From Aliivibrio sp. EL58 (GTDB taxonomy: Bacteria; Pseudomonadota; Gammaproteobacteria; Enterobacterales; Vibrionaceae): a stretch of DNA of 64,000 bases. The notes under the pieces are model-generated. The model had not been told where the DNA came from, did no database searches, and saw only the letters and a list, made by a program, of their open reading frames with translations. The stretch is from contig NZ_OMPC01000006.1 of the NCBI RefSeq assembly GCF_900312675.1, forward strand, positions 1-64,000, in the 5' to 3' direction. The position numbers and the translations under genes were made by a program. Shown one piece after another: positions 38,570-47,407 of the stretch (position 1 is its first letter; each line of letters begins with the position of its first letter).

Positions 38570-39397
38570 TTAGCGAAAATGCTTATAAGCAAATCGAATC
38601 ATACTCATTGGTAATAAATGAAAAAATAACCTAGAATAAATACCACAGATATTTTTTAAATTAACTCTATTCAATTTTATCATATATTTTTGTCTAATCT
38701 TAATTTCACTTAACGCTTTATCCATTCCTTGTCGGCGTGATAATGTTGCTTCGTTTAAGCGGTAATCCATTAAAATATCAGGCATATTTGCAAACTTCGC
38801 ACCACCGCAAAGCAACTCAAACCAGAGGCCTAAGTCTTCTGTTAGCTTTGTATTAGTGGGATAACGTATTCCTGTTTTTTCAAACAATTCCACCTTAAAC
38901 ATTACCGACGGATGTATAAATGGGCATCTGACAATCGTAAAATCGGTTAGTTGCTCATGCGATAATGGAAGTATTTTTTCCTCCAGAGCAAAACTTCCCC
39001 CAAATTCCCTACAACCAGATCCAACAACGTCCACATCCTCATGGTTACGCAAGAAGCTTACTTGTTTACTTATTCGGTTTGTATAGCTAATGTCGTCGCT
39101 GTCCATTCTTGCGATATAAGAATAACGTTTACTTGCTAAAGCCAGGTCAATCATAGCATTAAGAGAGCTAGCCAAGCCTTTGTTTTTACTACTTTTTGTA
39201 ACGAAAATATTGTCATTATACATTAAACTATCTAAGTAACTATCTACTATCTCAGGTACAGAGCCATCTCGCCAAATAAACAAATCCATCGCTATATAGT
39301 TTTGTTCTAAAATACTATCAACTGCAATTTTAAAACTGTCTAATTGGTCTGATTTATAAACAGACATAATCACCGCTACACGTGGAATAACACTCAC
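38570..39397 (-). CDS. Family 2 glycosyltransferase
   Basis: A cytoplasmic-face GT-A enzyme that adds one sugar to the lipid-linked repeat unit. VIMSVYKSDQLDSFKIAVDS, NKGLASSLNAMIDLA and the metal/nucleotide site ARMDSDDISY are GT2 hallmarks. 275 residues. The start is GTG and overlaps the stop of the upstream gene by 4 bases (GTGA). Donor and acceptor cannot be told from sequence. Confidence 0.88.
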   Translation of the reverse strand: MSVIPRVAVIMSVYKSDQLDSFKIAVDSILEQNYIAMDLFIWRDGSVPEIVDSYLDSLMYNDNIFVTKSSKNKGLASSLNAMIDLALASKRYSYIARMDSDDISYTNRISKQVSFLRNHEDVDVVGSGCREFGGSFALEEKILPLSHEQLTDFTIVRCPFIHPSVMFKVELFEKTGIRYPTNTKLTEDLGLWFELLCGGAKFANMPDILMDYRLNEATLSRRQGMDKALSEIKIRQKYMIKLNRVNLKNICGIYSRLFFHLLPMSMIRFAYKHFR

Positions 39398-40515
39398 AAT
39401 TCACCTTTTAAATACAATTTTTGATAACTTAAAGAGTTCACTGACGAACTGAACCCACGCGCAGCGATGACTGCACAATCCTCTTGTTCAATCTTATTTC
39501 GCCACTGCGGATAAGTATGCGTTAAAAAACTCGACAAAGATCGCATATCTGCAAGTTCAATTAACTGTGTGTACTTTCTTGCAGCAACGTGTATCTCTTT
39601 ATGAGGACCAATATCACTCAAAATTGCCGGACAACCTAACGCTAAAGCCTCTAATACAGAATTTGGAAGTCCTTCTGCTTTTGATACTAAAATGAAAGCA
39701 TCTGACGCAATAATATAAGGTCTAACATCAGAAACAGCCCCAACCACTGCTACTTTTTCATTTATAACCGCTGGATGTAACTGAATTTGAGCAAGTTGAC
39801 TCCCCTTTCCAACTAACAGTAACTTAAAGCCATCAACCTTATTAATTTCATCAAGCAGAGGTAGAAGGTTCTTTCGCTCTTCAAACACGCCGGTATAAAT
39901 TAAAATCTGTAGATCTTCAGCCAATTTATATTGTTGTCTTACTTCAGAAACAGCCTCTAACTCTATTTTATCTTTATTATAGAATAATGTATCAATACCG
40001 TTGTTAATCACATTAATATCACGTTTGAAAAACTTTTGTAATGGCTTGCGGACAGACTCACTGACCACAACCACCTTCTTACACTTACGTAAAGCCAATA
40101 AATGTATTACAGCCATCAGCAAACCCTTAACTTTTCCATATTGCGCAGGGTAATCAAGATAAGGAATATTACGCAGCGTTGATATCCAATTAATCGACAA
40201 CTTACCGACCAATTTACTCATTATTAAGTCTGCACGAATACCTTGAGTGTGCACAACACTTATTTGCTCTTGCTCAATATGATTTAGCAAACGCTTTTCA
40301 AGCTCATTGATACCTAGCATTCCAGATTCATCCAAACACATCACTGGGATGTTAACAGCATCGAATTTATCTTTAAGTGAATTGTTTTTTTCTGCCGATA
40401 ATGTCACCACTATCGGTTTATACAATGTACGATCTAAGCCAGAAATGATGTTAAACAACTGAGAGGTTGGCCCTGTTTGCTCAAGAGTAGAACAAACATA
40501 AAAAAATTTTTTCAT
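39394..40515 (-). CDS. Family 4 (GT-B) glycosyltransferase
   Basis: A retaining GT-B glycosyltransferase for the repeat unit. The N-terminal half has TLEQTGPTSQLFNIISGL and VVHTQGIRADLI; the C-terminal half has YTGVFEERKNLLPLLDEI, LLVGKGSQ and the EX7E-type SKAEGLPNSVLEALALGCPA (quoted in 20). ATG at 40515 is preceded by AGGAG in the end of the upstream gene; an in-frame start at 40548 is rejected. About 373 residues. Confidence 0.9.
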   Translation of the reverse strand: MKKFFYVCSTLEQTGPTSQLFNIISGLDRTLYKPIVVTLSAEKNNSLKDKFDAVNIPVMCLDESGMLGINELEKRLLNHIEQEQISVVHTQGIRADLIMSKLVGKLSINWISTLRNIPYLDYPAQYGKVKGLLMAVIHLLALRKCKKVVVVSESVRKPLQKFFKRDINVINNGIDTLFYNKDKIELEAVSEVRQQYKLAEDLQILIYTGVFEERKNLLPLLDEINKVDGFKLLLVGKGSQLAQIQLHPAVINEKVAVVGAVSDVRPYIIASDAFILVSKAEGLPNSVLEALALGCPAILSDIGPHKEIHVAARKYTQLIELADMRSLSSFLTHTYPQWRNKIEQEDCAVIAARGFSSSVNSLSYQKLYLKGEL

Positions 40516-40516
40516 C

Positions 40517-41707
40517 TTATTTTTTTCTCCTAAGTCCTTCAGTTGCACAAGCTAACAAAAGAAAGAAAATAGCACTCGAGAATACAGGGTTAAAAACAGA
40601 GCCAAACGTTAGGTCAGCAAATAAAATATAGAACACGAAACACATAGAAATCAGTTTTTCGTCTGTAATCTTTTTAAAGAGAAGATAAAATATTAAATAT
40701 TCTAAAAAATAAAAAACTATTCCATATCTAAAGATTGAAAGCAGTGTTCCACTATCAAAAAAACCAAATGGTAAAGTACCGAGATTTCCCCAAAGCCATT
40801 CTTTAACTGACATATTAAACATATAGTTTATAACTGTTAATCGATGAGTCACCCCTCTGTCAGTGCCATCTATAGCTCCATAAAAATTATGTAATACACC
40901 TAAAATATCCATAGAGACATAAATACCGACAACAAGAAATGGCGATATAACAGTGGCTAAAAGCAGGTTTTTTAGTTTAAACTTGAGAAACATAGGTAAA
41001 ATAAAATCACAAAAAATAGCTGCAACTAATGCAATTTTAGAAAAACAAATCAGAGCGGCAAAATAACCAAAAACTTTAAAAGCAATATTTTTATATTTGA
41101 GAAATAGAACACTACCTGCAATATACATAGACAAACCAGTAACTGTTGACGAGCCAAACGTTCCTGCTGGTCTAAAACTGAAATTCATATGAGTTGATAT
41201 TAATGATTCAATATCGGTACTGGTCGAATAAATATTAGGTATGGAATAAAATTTAACTACAAACTGAAAAAATGGACCACTAGCAAACCCCAAAATATCA
41301 TACTTCTGAAAGACTATAATAATTAATTGAGATAAAAAACACCATTTTAATACAGAGAAAAAAACAAGAGAAAAACTGTCATTGCTATCAGATACTGAAG
41401 TCTGCCTTGCAACTACAAACCATAATATATATTTTATAAAACTAAAACCAACAATAACTCCTTTTAGATTAAGGTTATCATTATATTCTATCGATGACGA
41501 GAGTATTAACATCAACATCAAAGAAAACATAGCCACATAATAAATATAACTTTTTTCAATTTTAATACGACTAAAAGACGCTAAAGAAAAGAAAATAAGA
41601 ACACATAGCAAATCTTCAAAACGTACAGGAATAGTACCTAATCTTATTGTTGGAAAATAAAACCAAAAGACAGGATAAAATTGAAGTATCTTATATTGAA
41701 GTTTCAT
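40517..41707 (-). CDS. wzy: Wzy-like O-antigen polymerase
   Basis: A polytopic inner-membrane protein, probably the periplasmic polymerase that joins repeat units. Of 396 residues most lie in about 11-12 hydrophobic helices. A long loop (IYSTSTDIESLISTHMNFSF...DGTDRGVTHRLTVINYM) is in the position of the Wzy periplasmic loop, and GTFGSSTVTGLSMYIAGS is a Wzy-like stretch. Sequence conservation of Wzy proteins is low, so the call rests on topology and context. It overlaps the ATP-grasp gene by 17 bases. Confidence 0.75.
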   Translation of the reverse strand: MKLQYKILQFYPVFWFYFPTIRLGTIPVRFEDLLCVLIFFSLASFSRIKIEKSYIYYVAMFSLMLMLILSSSIEYNDNLNLKGVIVGFSFIKYILWFVVARQTSVSDSNDSFSLVFFSVLKWCFLSQLIIIVFQKYDILGFASGPFFQFVVKFYSIPNIYSTSTDIESLISTHMNFSFRPAGTFGSSTVTGLSMYIAGSVLFLKYKNIAFKVFGYFAALICFSKIALVAAIFCDFILPMFLKFKLKNLLLATVISPFLVVGIYVSMDILGVLHNFYGAIDGTDRGVTHRLTVINYMFNMSVKEWLWGNLGTLPFGFFDSGTLLSIFRYGIVFYFLEYLIFYLLFKKITDEKLISMCFVFYILFADLTFGSVFNPVFSSAIFFLLLACATEGLRRKK

Positions 41708-42698
41708 TTACATAACTTAGCATAGACTCAACAAGTTCACTTTCAAAAACACAAGATGAGGTATTTCCCCAGATATTTCCAGCTCTAAAGAAAACCTCTG
41801 ATGAAATCTGTGTATATGGCCCAAAATGACATGTTTGAAACTCAATTAGTTTATATTCGCCTGATGGAAGCGTAACGAAATCTAAACTACAATATGGAAC
41901 ACTAAGCTTTTCACGACATGATATAGCTAATTCTGCAAGTACATTATCTATTGTTGATTGAATTTCAAAACAGCCAGAGCCACTAGCCCTGAAGTCTCCC
42001 TCTCTAACAGAACGCTTTAAAACAAACACTTTCTCCCAAAATACCAACACTTTATAATCTGAGCTTAATTCAGGAATGAATTCTTGTTCACAAAATTTAG
42101 CTCTCTGGGTTAAATAACGAGCTTGCTCTCCACGTTTCAGTAATTTTCGTGCGATATTTCTAGCGTCTTCTTTCACTTCTTTAAGAGAGCGATCAAGGCG
42201 CAGTGTACACTTAATGCTTTGTAGAAATTGCTTTTGGTTTTTAACCAAAGAAACACCTTTACTTCCTGCCCCCCCTAACGATTTAAATACAAAAGGATAA
42301 CTGACTTGTTGAGGAAGACTAATTTTATCCGCAAGACGATAATTCTGCTTAATGTACGGAAGCATTTTTTCCGCAGCCAATATTCCCATCAACCCTTTAT
42401 TCTCATGAGCCAATACAGTATCTAAAGATGGCACTAGATTATTTCTGTTATAAAATCGAGCAGTAAGAACATCATTAATATATTGTTTAATGCTGATGTT
42501 CTGATGACTTCCACACCAATAAACTGCATTTTCATCAACTTGATAATTGTAGTTTGCTAAGTCTTGGTACTCTAGATATTTCACTTCACAATCAAAACGT
42601 TTAAGAGCTTCTTCAACTACAGAAAGATCAATATTTTGATATTCATGAAGGTGCTGTGTAAAAAAACCGTCATGTACGAGTATTATTATTTTTTTCAT
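41691..42698 (-). CDS. ATP-grasp domain protein in polysaccharide locus
   Basis: A predicted ATP-dependent carboxylate-amine/thiol ligase-type enzyme. The N-terminal ~100 residues are Rossmann-like; YPFVFKSLGGAGSKGVSLV is the glycine-rich nucleotide loop. QEFIPELSSDYKVLVFWEKV and VREGDFRASGSG are RimK-like. CSLDFVTLPSGEYKLIEFQT stands where the metal ligands lie; the usual final Asn is not evident. It could attach an amino acid or other acid to a sugar of the polymer; that is inference. ATG at 42698 is preferred to 42710. About 335 residues. Confidence 0.72.
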   Translation of the reverse strand: MKKIIILVHDGFFTQHLHEYQNIDLSVVEEALKRFDCEVKYLEYQDLANYNYQVDENAVYWCGSHQNISIKQYINDVLTARFYNRNNLVPSLDTVLAHENKGLMGILAAEKMLPYIKQNYRLADKISLPQQVSYPFVFKSLGGAGSKGVSLVKNQKQFLQSIKCTLRLDRSLKEVKEDARNIARKLLKRGEQARYLTQRAKFCEQEFIPELSSDYKVLVFWEKVFVLKRSVREGDFRASGSGCFEIQSTIDNVLAELAISCREKLSVPYCSLDFVTLPSGEYKLIEFQTCHFGPYTQISSEVFFRAGNIWGNTSSCVFESELVESMLSYVNETSI

Positions 42699-42747
42699 TT
42701 TATTTTCCATTCTAGTTTAAATTAGAATATTAATTATTAGCGTTATT

Positions 42748-43977
42748 TTAGGTGCGTATGCATTTATCAAAATTATTATCTCTTGACAACATAACGACTA
42801 GAATTACTTTTGTTAACATTCCAACCACTGTACCAAAAGCAACACCTACTACCCCTTGTGTTCCAACCAAAGCTAGACTAATAAAGGCATTTACACATAA
42901 CGATATGAATGTTAATACTGATAATAAAGAACTTCTTTTTTCATAATTAAGCTTCACAGAAAAAACCATATATATCATATGGAATAGTTGCGCCATTAAG
43001 AGACAAAGTAATATCATGTTATTTTTAATGTATCTTTCATCTACAAATAGATAATAAAAAAGATCCGAAGATAAATAGAATATTATAACCACCACTAGTT
43101 GAATTAAAATCAATCTATTTCTATATCTAATATTTGATAATGTATAACCATGGTCAAAGTATTTTTTTACCCACTCCCTATTTAATCCCTGGGATACAAT
43201 CAAAAGAATCGAGGTATATTGAGCAGAAATGGCGTAAATGGCAACATCATCAATAGTTAAAAAATTTGCTATTACAATCTTATCAAATACACCCAAAAGC
43301 AAACTAGATAAAACATGAGGTAGAAAACCGATACCATATTTTAGGTAGTCTTTTTCAATGCCAATTTTATAAGATGTATTTTTGCCTATTAAATTTTCTT
43401 TAAAGTATCTAACCAGAAAGTATATTGATATAAATAAAAACAATAATATCGACAATAATGAACCATATGCTCGACTAAATACACCAAAGCCTTGATAAAG
43501 AAACCATGTTGAAAAAACAAGCACTAAAAACGATTGTAGGAATAAGAGTATAGTATATTTAAGTGCAGATCCTTTTGCATTGTATAATAATAACTGCGTG
43601 TCATAAAAAACATAACACAGCGCTGTTAATATTAATATATACATTAGGTTACTATCTACATCTTCTATTTTAAAAAGTGTGAATATTTCACTCTTATATA
43701 TTATTAACACTAAACTAACAATCAAAATATAAAAAATTAAAACTTTAAATACGCTGATTAACTTTCCTCTTGTTAAACCATCACTATCAAAATAACATCT
43801 TTGAATATAAGCTGGAGCATTTAGTGTCAGAATAGGTAGAATAAAGGTAAATAACGTAACAATAAGTGTCATCTTACCATACTCATTAGGAGTAAGATAA
43901 CTAGTCATGATTGGCATTAATAAAAAAGGCATCGCAGCTGATGCCAAAGTGCCAAAAAGGTATATTAGACTATTCAC
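42748..43977 (-). CDS. wzx: Wzx-type flippase (polysaccharide exporter)
   Basis: A MOP-superfamily inner-membrane protein that should flip the lipid-linked repeat unit to the periplasm. 409 residues with about 12 helices; LASAAMPFLLMPIMTSYLTPNEYGKM at the N-terminus (quoted in part: MPFLLMPIMTSYLTPNEYGK) is a typical Wzx/RfbX beginning, and GFLPHVLSSLLLGVFDKIVI matches the middle. The start codon is GTG and overlaps the upstream gene by 8 bases. Very A/T-rich codon use. Confidence 0.87.
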   Translation of the reverse strand: MNSLIYLFGTLASAAMPFLLMPIMTSYLTPNEYGKMTLIVTLFTFILPILTLNAPAYIQRCYFDSDGLTRGKLISVFKVLIFYILIVSLVLIIYKSEIFTLFKIEDVDSNLMYILILTALCYVFYDTQLLLYNAKGSALKYTILLFLQSFLVLVFSTWFLYQGFGVFSRAYGSLLSILLFLFISIYFLVRYFKENLIGKNTSYKIGIEKDYLKYGIGFLPHVLSSLLLGVFDKIVIANFLTIDDVAIYAISAQYTSILLIVSQGLNREWVKKYFDHGYTLSNIRYRNRLILIQLVVVIIFYLSSDLFYYLFVDERYIKNNMILLCLLMAQLFHMIYMVFSVKLNYEKRSSLLSVLTFISLCVNAFISLALVGTQGVVGVAFGTVVGMLTKVILVVMLSRDNNFDKCIRT

Positions 43978-45499
43978 TCTTAATACTTAAAAAATCACTA
44001 ATACCAGAAACTATATTATCAATACTCTCTTCTTTATTAGTTAATCCCATTTGGTGAAAATCAAAATAGTGCGCTGAGTATATGATAAATTTACTCATTT
44101 CTAAGTGAGCACCATATAGCCGATTTAACTTAAGCCTATCAGTATATGCACCAGTTTCTATCGATGTTACAGCAGTAAATAAATCACCTTTACTTTTTAC
44201 CTTGAATACACCTGGAAGATCCTCATACCACCCTCTACCAAATAATAGTACTGGCTTAGATCTAAATAGAGCCTCCCAGCCAATAGTACCACTAATTGTC
44301 GCTATAGCTAAAGCACTATCTATTAGTGAAAACGTATCGGTTTCAATTGGAACAAATTTAACTCTGTTAGACATAGAACTAATTTCACGATAGAAGCTTT
44401 CATCCCGTCCAGTTTCACCTTCAAAATAAGGGTAAAATTGTGAACTGTGCTCTTTAATGTAAATAGACACCGAGTCATCAAAACTCTCAAGCAGATTCTT
44501 AACTATTTGCCTTTGCTCTACATAAAACCCACCAGTAGGACAAGACGTTTCTTCGGGTTGATAATGAAGCGCTAGTAATACAAATTTTTCGTTTAAATCA
44601 ACCTTTCTACAATATGATTTGTAAGTATTTCTCAGCTTATATTTTTTATATTCGCCAGCCTTCCTAATTAAAAACGCATTCCCTTTAGTCATTGAGGAAG
44701 TCTTAGGGTGTTCTTTATAAAAGATCCTATATGTTGGCGAGGTTTGAAATACATTGCCTATCTTCTTCAAATCAAATAACATTGACTTTACTTGATATGA
44801 TATTGACTTATATTTTTCAAAGTTATTTTTTTGCTCTACCATATCGGGTGGCAATGCTGTTTCGTGGTCTTGAGATAGTTTTTTTAATTTGTCGGCAATA
44901 ATAATTGGTAAGTCATCAATTTTTGCATCTTTAGCATTTCTTACGGCATTCTTTATTGCTATTGGTGTCATGTTTACATCATCAATAATAAAACTACCAT
45001 CGCCAAAATGTGTCATTTGGAACATAATAAATTTTATATTCTTTATTTTTGATGCCACATACAATGCAAAATCAAACACTCTATGGGGTATAGAGGGAGA
45101 AATTATGATGTCTATCTCTCTATCTTCTAAAACATACAACCATTTCTCAATAAGCTCGATAAACCATGCTTGTCTTTCTGTGCTAGGGAAAGTTTTAAAT
45201 ACATCTAGTCTATCCATCATTCTCATTCCAGTCAGTATATCCAAACCAATACTCTTGACTGTATTTTCATCTAAAGCGACTATTTTATGATCTTGTGGGA
45301 ATCCGTTACCTTTCCAGGCATCCTCTGTATATTGGAAAAAACAATTAGGAAAATAACTATTAATTTTATCCTTCGAAAATTCAGGTTTTCTTCCAATAAA
45401 ATAGACTGGTTTTATGTCATGTTTTTTTAATAAACGACTTGCTACATCCATCCATAATTCAACATTACAACCAACATACATAGCATTATTATACTGCAT
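43970..45499 (-). CDS. KpsC/KpsS-like capsule synthesis protein
   Basis: A 509-residue soluble protein without signal peptide or membrane helix. The C-terminal ~200 residues resemble the capsule-synthesis/Kdo-transferase (KpsC/KpsS) and sialyltransferase-like GT-B fold: DSVSIYIKEHSSQFYPYF, then SLIDSALAIATISGTIGWEA with LFRSKPVLLFGRGWYEDLPG. That fold uses CMP-activated acidic sugars, so it is the best candidate to transfer the CMP-pseudaminic acid made here. Transferase function is inferred. The start overlaps the upstream gene's stop by one base. Confidence 0.6.
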   Translation of the reverse strand: MQYNNAMYVGCNVELWMDVASRLLKKHDIKPVYFIGRKPEFSKDKINSYFPNCFFQYTEDAWKGNGFPQDHKIVALDENTVKSIGLDILTGMRMMDRLDVFKTFPSTERQAWFIELIEKWLYVLEDREIDIIISPSIPHRVFDFALYVASKIKNIKFIMFQMTHFGDGSFIIDDVNMTPIAIKNAVRNAKDAKIDDLPIIIADKLKKLSQDHETALPPDMVEQKNNFEKYKSISYQVKSMLFDLKKIGNVFQTSPTYRIFYKEHPKTSSMTKGNAFLIRKAGEYKKYKLRNTYKSYCRKVDLNEKFVLLALHYQPEETSCPTGGFYVEQRQIVKNLLESFDDSVSIYIKEHSSQFYPYFEGETGRDESFYREISSMSNRVKFVPIETDTFSLIDSALAIATISGTIGWEALFRSKPVLLFGRGWYEDLPGVFKVKSKGDLFTAVTSIETGAYTDRLKLNRLYGAHLEMSKFIIYSAHYFDFHQMGLTNKEESIDNIVSGISDFLSIKSE

Positions 45500-46698
45500 T
45501 AGATATTAAGCCCCTTCCCAAAAATAATAAATGACTCTTTTGCTTTTTTACCTGGCTGTAGCATTTTTTCAAGAGTAGTCGGAACTATCTCACTTCTTTG
45601 AGTATCTCTTTCTTTTAATTCGTTGGCAGACTCACAGATTAGATGCTCTAACTTACCTAGCCGATGTATTTTGAACCACTCATAACCACTCTTAGTTACA
45701 CCTAACCAATCAAAGAATGGTTTAATGTATACTCTATTATTTCCGTAATGTCTTAGTAAAGACTTCCCTTCTTCAGTTGTCAAACGACCATGTCTAATTT
45801 CTCTTGATACATGATCATTCACCTTACGATATCCTACTCTTTTTTCCTTGAGTAAGTCATGCAAATGATAGTACACCGAGCTACCAGCTCGTTCATATAA
45901 ATCAAATGTCGAAGTATTAATCTCGGGTGTAAAACCAAACTTGGTCATTGCTTGATTTTGGGCTAACGGATCCCAACGTATATAGTTACTTAAATAAATA
46001 CCTCTTACTCCACTACGGGATAACTTATCTATATCAGGATACTGATAATAATTAAGGTGACGTAAGTCAACTTGAGCACCATTACCAATTAAATCATCTA
46101 CCTCAAAGTTAAATAAATCATGCTGTTTTCTACTCCAACGACTCATTTCAGTTGAATCTAAATGTGAAAATTTACCTACTTGTTCTACTGACTGATTTTG
46201 TCCCCAAATAATTAAAGGGATTTTTCGTTCAAGTGCAACATGAACAGGGAAAGATGTATGCAGCTGTAAAAAAGGTAACAATATATGGTCATATTTCCTT
46301 AAAGATGTACGTACTAAATCTTTATACACACGCATATCTGGATTAAATGTAAAAGAATCAACATCAAAATGAGTAATTAATTGATGGAGATTATACCAAC
46401 CAATATCATTTTTAAAATAATCGTTAACGCAAACAACAAGTGGCGATAAACCTAGCTTTAAGACATTTAACAATGTGAAGTAATCTTCTGCATCACCAAC
46501 AACAGGAACAACACAATCGTACTTTCCTTTATGGTTTTTATAACTTTGTATGATTTCTTCTAACTTTTCATACCTAAAGTTCCAATCGATTGTATCTTTT
46601 TCTCTATGAGTAAAGCATCCAGAACACTCTGATTCAATTATGGTTAAACTAAATGGATGATTGAGAGGATAGTGACATTTAGGACAAGATAGTTGCAT
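45499..46698 (-). CDS. N-acetyl sugar amidotransferase paralog with degenerate PP-loop
   Basis: Related along its length to the WbpG/PseA-type amidotransferase encoded at 48018-49157. The N-terminal zinc-ribbon cysteines are kept (CPKC, residues 5-8; CSGC, residues 25-28), as is the C-terminal VSREIRHGRLTTEEGKSLLRHYG. The PP-loop SGGKDS has become VGDAED (residues 67-72), so ATP-pyrophosphatase chemistry is doubtful. ATG at 46698 is chosen because it limits the overlap with the hisF-like gene to 20 bases. Possibly a structural or regulatory partner. About 399 residues. Confidence 0.7.
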   Translation of the reverse strand: MQLSCPKCHYPLNHPFSLTIIESECSGCFTHREKDTIDWNFRYEKLEEIIQSYKNHKGKYDCVVPVVGDAEDYFTLLNVLKLGLSPLVVCVNDYFKNDIGWYNLHQLITHFDVDSFTFNPDMRVYKDLVRTSLRKYDHILLPFLQLHTSFPVHVALERKIPLIIWGQNQSVEQVGKFSHLDSTEMSRWSRKQHDLFNFEVDDLIGNGAQVDLRHLNYYQYPDIDKLSRSGVRGIYLSNYIRWDPLAQNQAMTKFGFTPEINTSTFDLYERAGSSVYYHLHDLLKEKRVGYRKVNDHVSREIRHGRLTTEEGKSLLRHYGNNRVYIKPFFDWLGVTKSGYEWFKIHRLGKLEHLICESANELKERDTQRSEIVPTTLEKMLQPGKKAKESFIIFGKGLNI

Positions 46699-47398
46699 GC
46701 TTAAAACCTGAAATTGAGTATTCTGTATGTAAGACTTTATTATCAATTAAAACTGAAGCCAATTGTTTCTTATATGCTTTATTGATACAGTTTTTTCCTA
46801 TTCCACCGCTGATAATAAGCTTCTTATATTCAAATGGAAGGCCATCAATCAAAGACCAATCAAAAGAGTTTTTTTGACCTTCATTTTGAGTATCCACTAA
46901 AATAATCTCATTAGCTGAAGTATTAATAAATTCAATATCAATATCTTCAATTGCAATGTAAACAGATAATCCAGAGTGATAGACAAACACTCCCTCTTTT
47001 CTATAAGCTAATGGGAGTAAGCACTGAATTGCTTGGTGCCCAAAAAGATCTTTTGCCTGACTAATTAAATCTTTATTACCATCTAAAAAAGCAGATGAGA
47101 AAACCAGCCGCTCAATAGGTAAATCAGTTAAATGCTGTAGATGTTCAACACTTCGAATTCCACCACCAAAACTCACTGGGGTCATGGTTTTTAGTTTTTG
47201 TAATTCAGAAAGATCCTCTTTAAAAATATCTAAGCTATCATTTTTTCGAACTGGACGAATAATTGCAATTTCATCACATTGATACTCTTCTAATGAGTCA
47301 ATAACCCCTTGTAGACTCCCCAGTGGTCGAAAATACTCCCAACCATATGATTGAATACATTTTTTTTCATTAAGTAAGACTGTTGAACCTATACGCAC
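46679..47398 (-). CDS. HisF-like synthase subunit of sugar amidotransferase
   Basis: A (beta/alpha)8-barrel protein of the HisF type. In O-antigen loci such HisF copies work with HisH to give ammonia to a WbpG-type amidotransferase, not to make histidine. VSFGGGIRSVEHLQHLTDLP and LIISGGIGKNCINKAYK keep the phosphate-binding loops. Length 239, close to HisF. The start is GTG with a consensus AGGAGG five bases before it. It is 9 bases after the hisH-like gene; no other his gene is present. Confidence 0.85.
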   Translation of the reverse strand: MRIGSTVLLNEKKCIQSYGWEYFRPLGSLQGVIDSLEEYQCDEIAIIRPVRKNDSLDIFKEDLSELQKLKTMTPVSFGGGIRSVEHLQHLTDLPIERLVFSSAFLDGNKDLISQAKDLFGHQAIQCLLPLAYRKEGVFVYHSGLSVYIAIEDIDIEFINTSANEIILVDTQNEGQKNSFDWSLIDGLPFEYKKLIISGGIGKNCINKAYKKQLASVLIDNKVLHTEYSISGFKHATILS

Positions 47399-47407
47399 AA
47401 CTACCTC

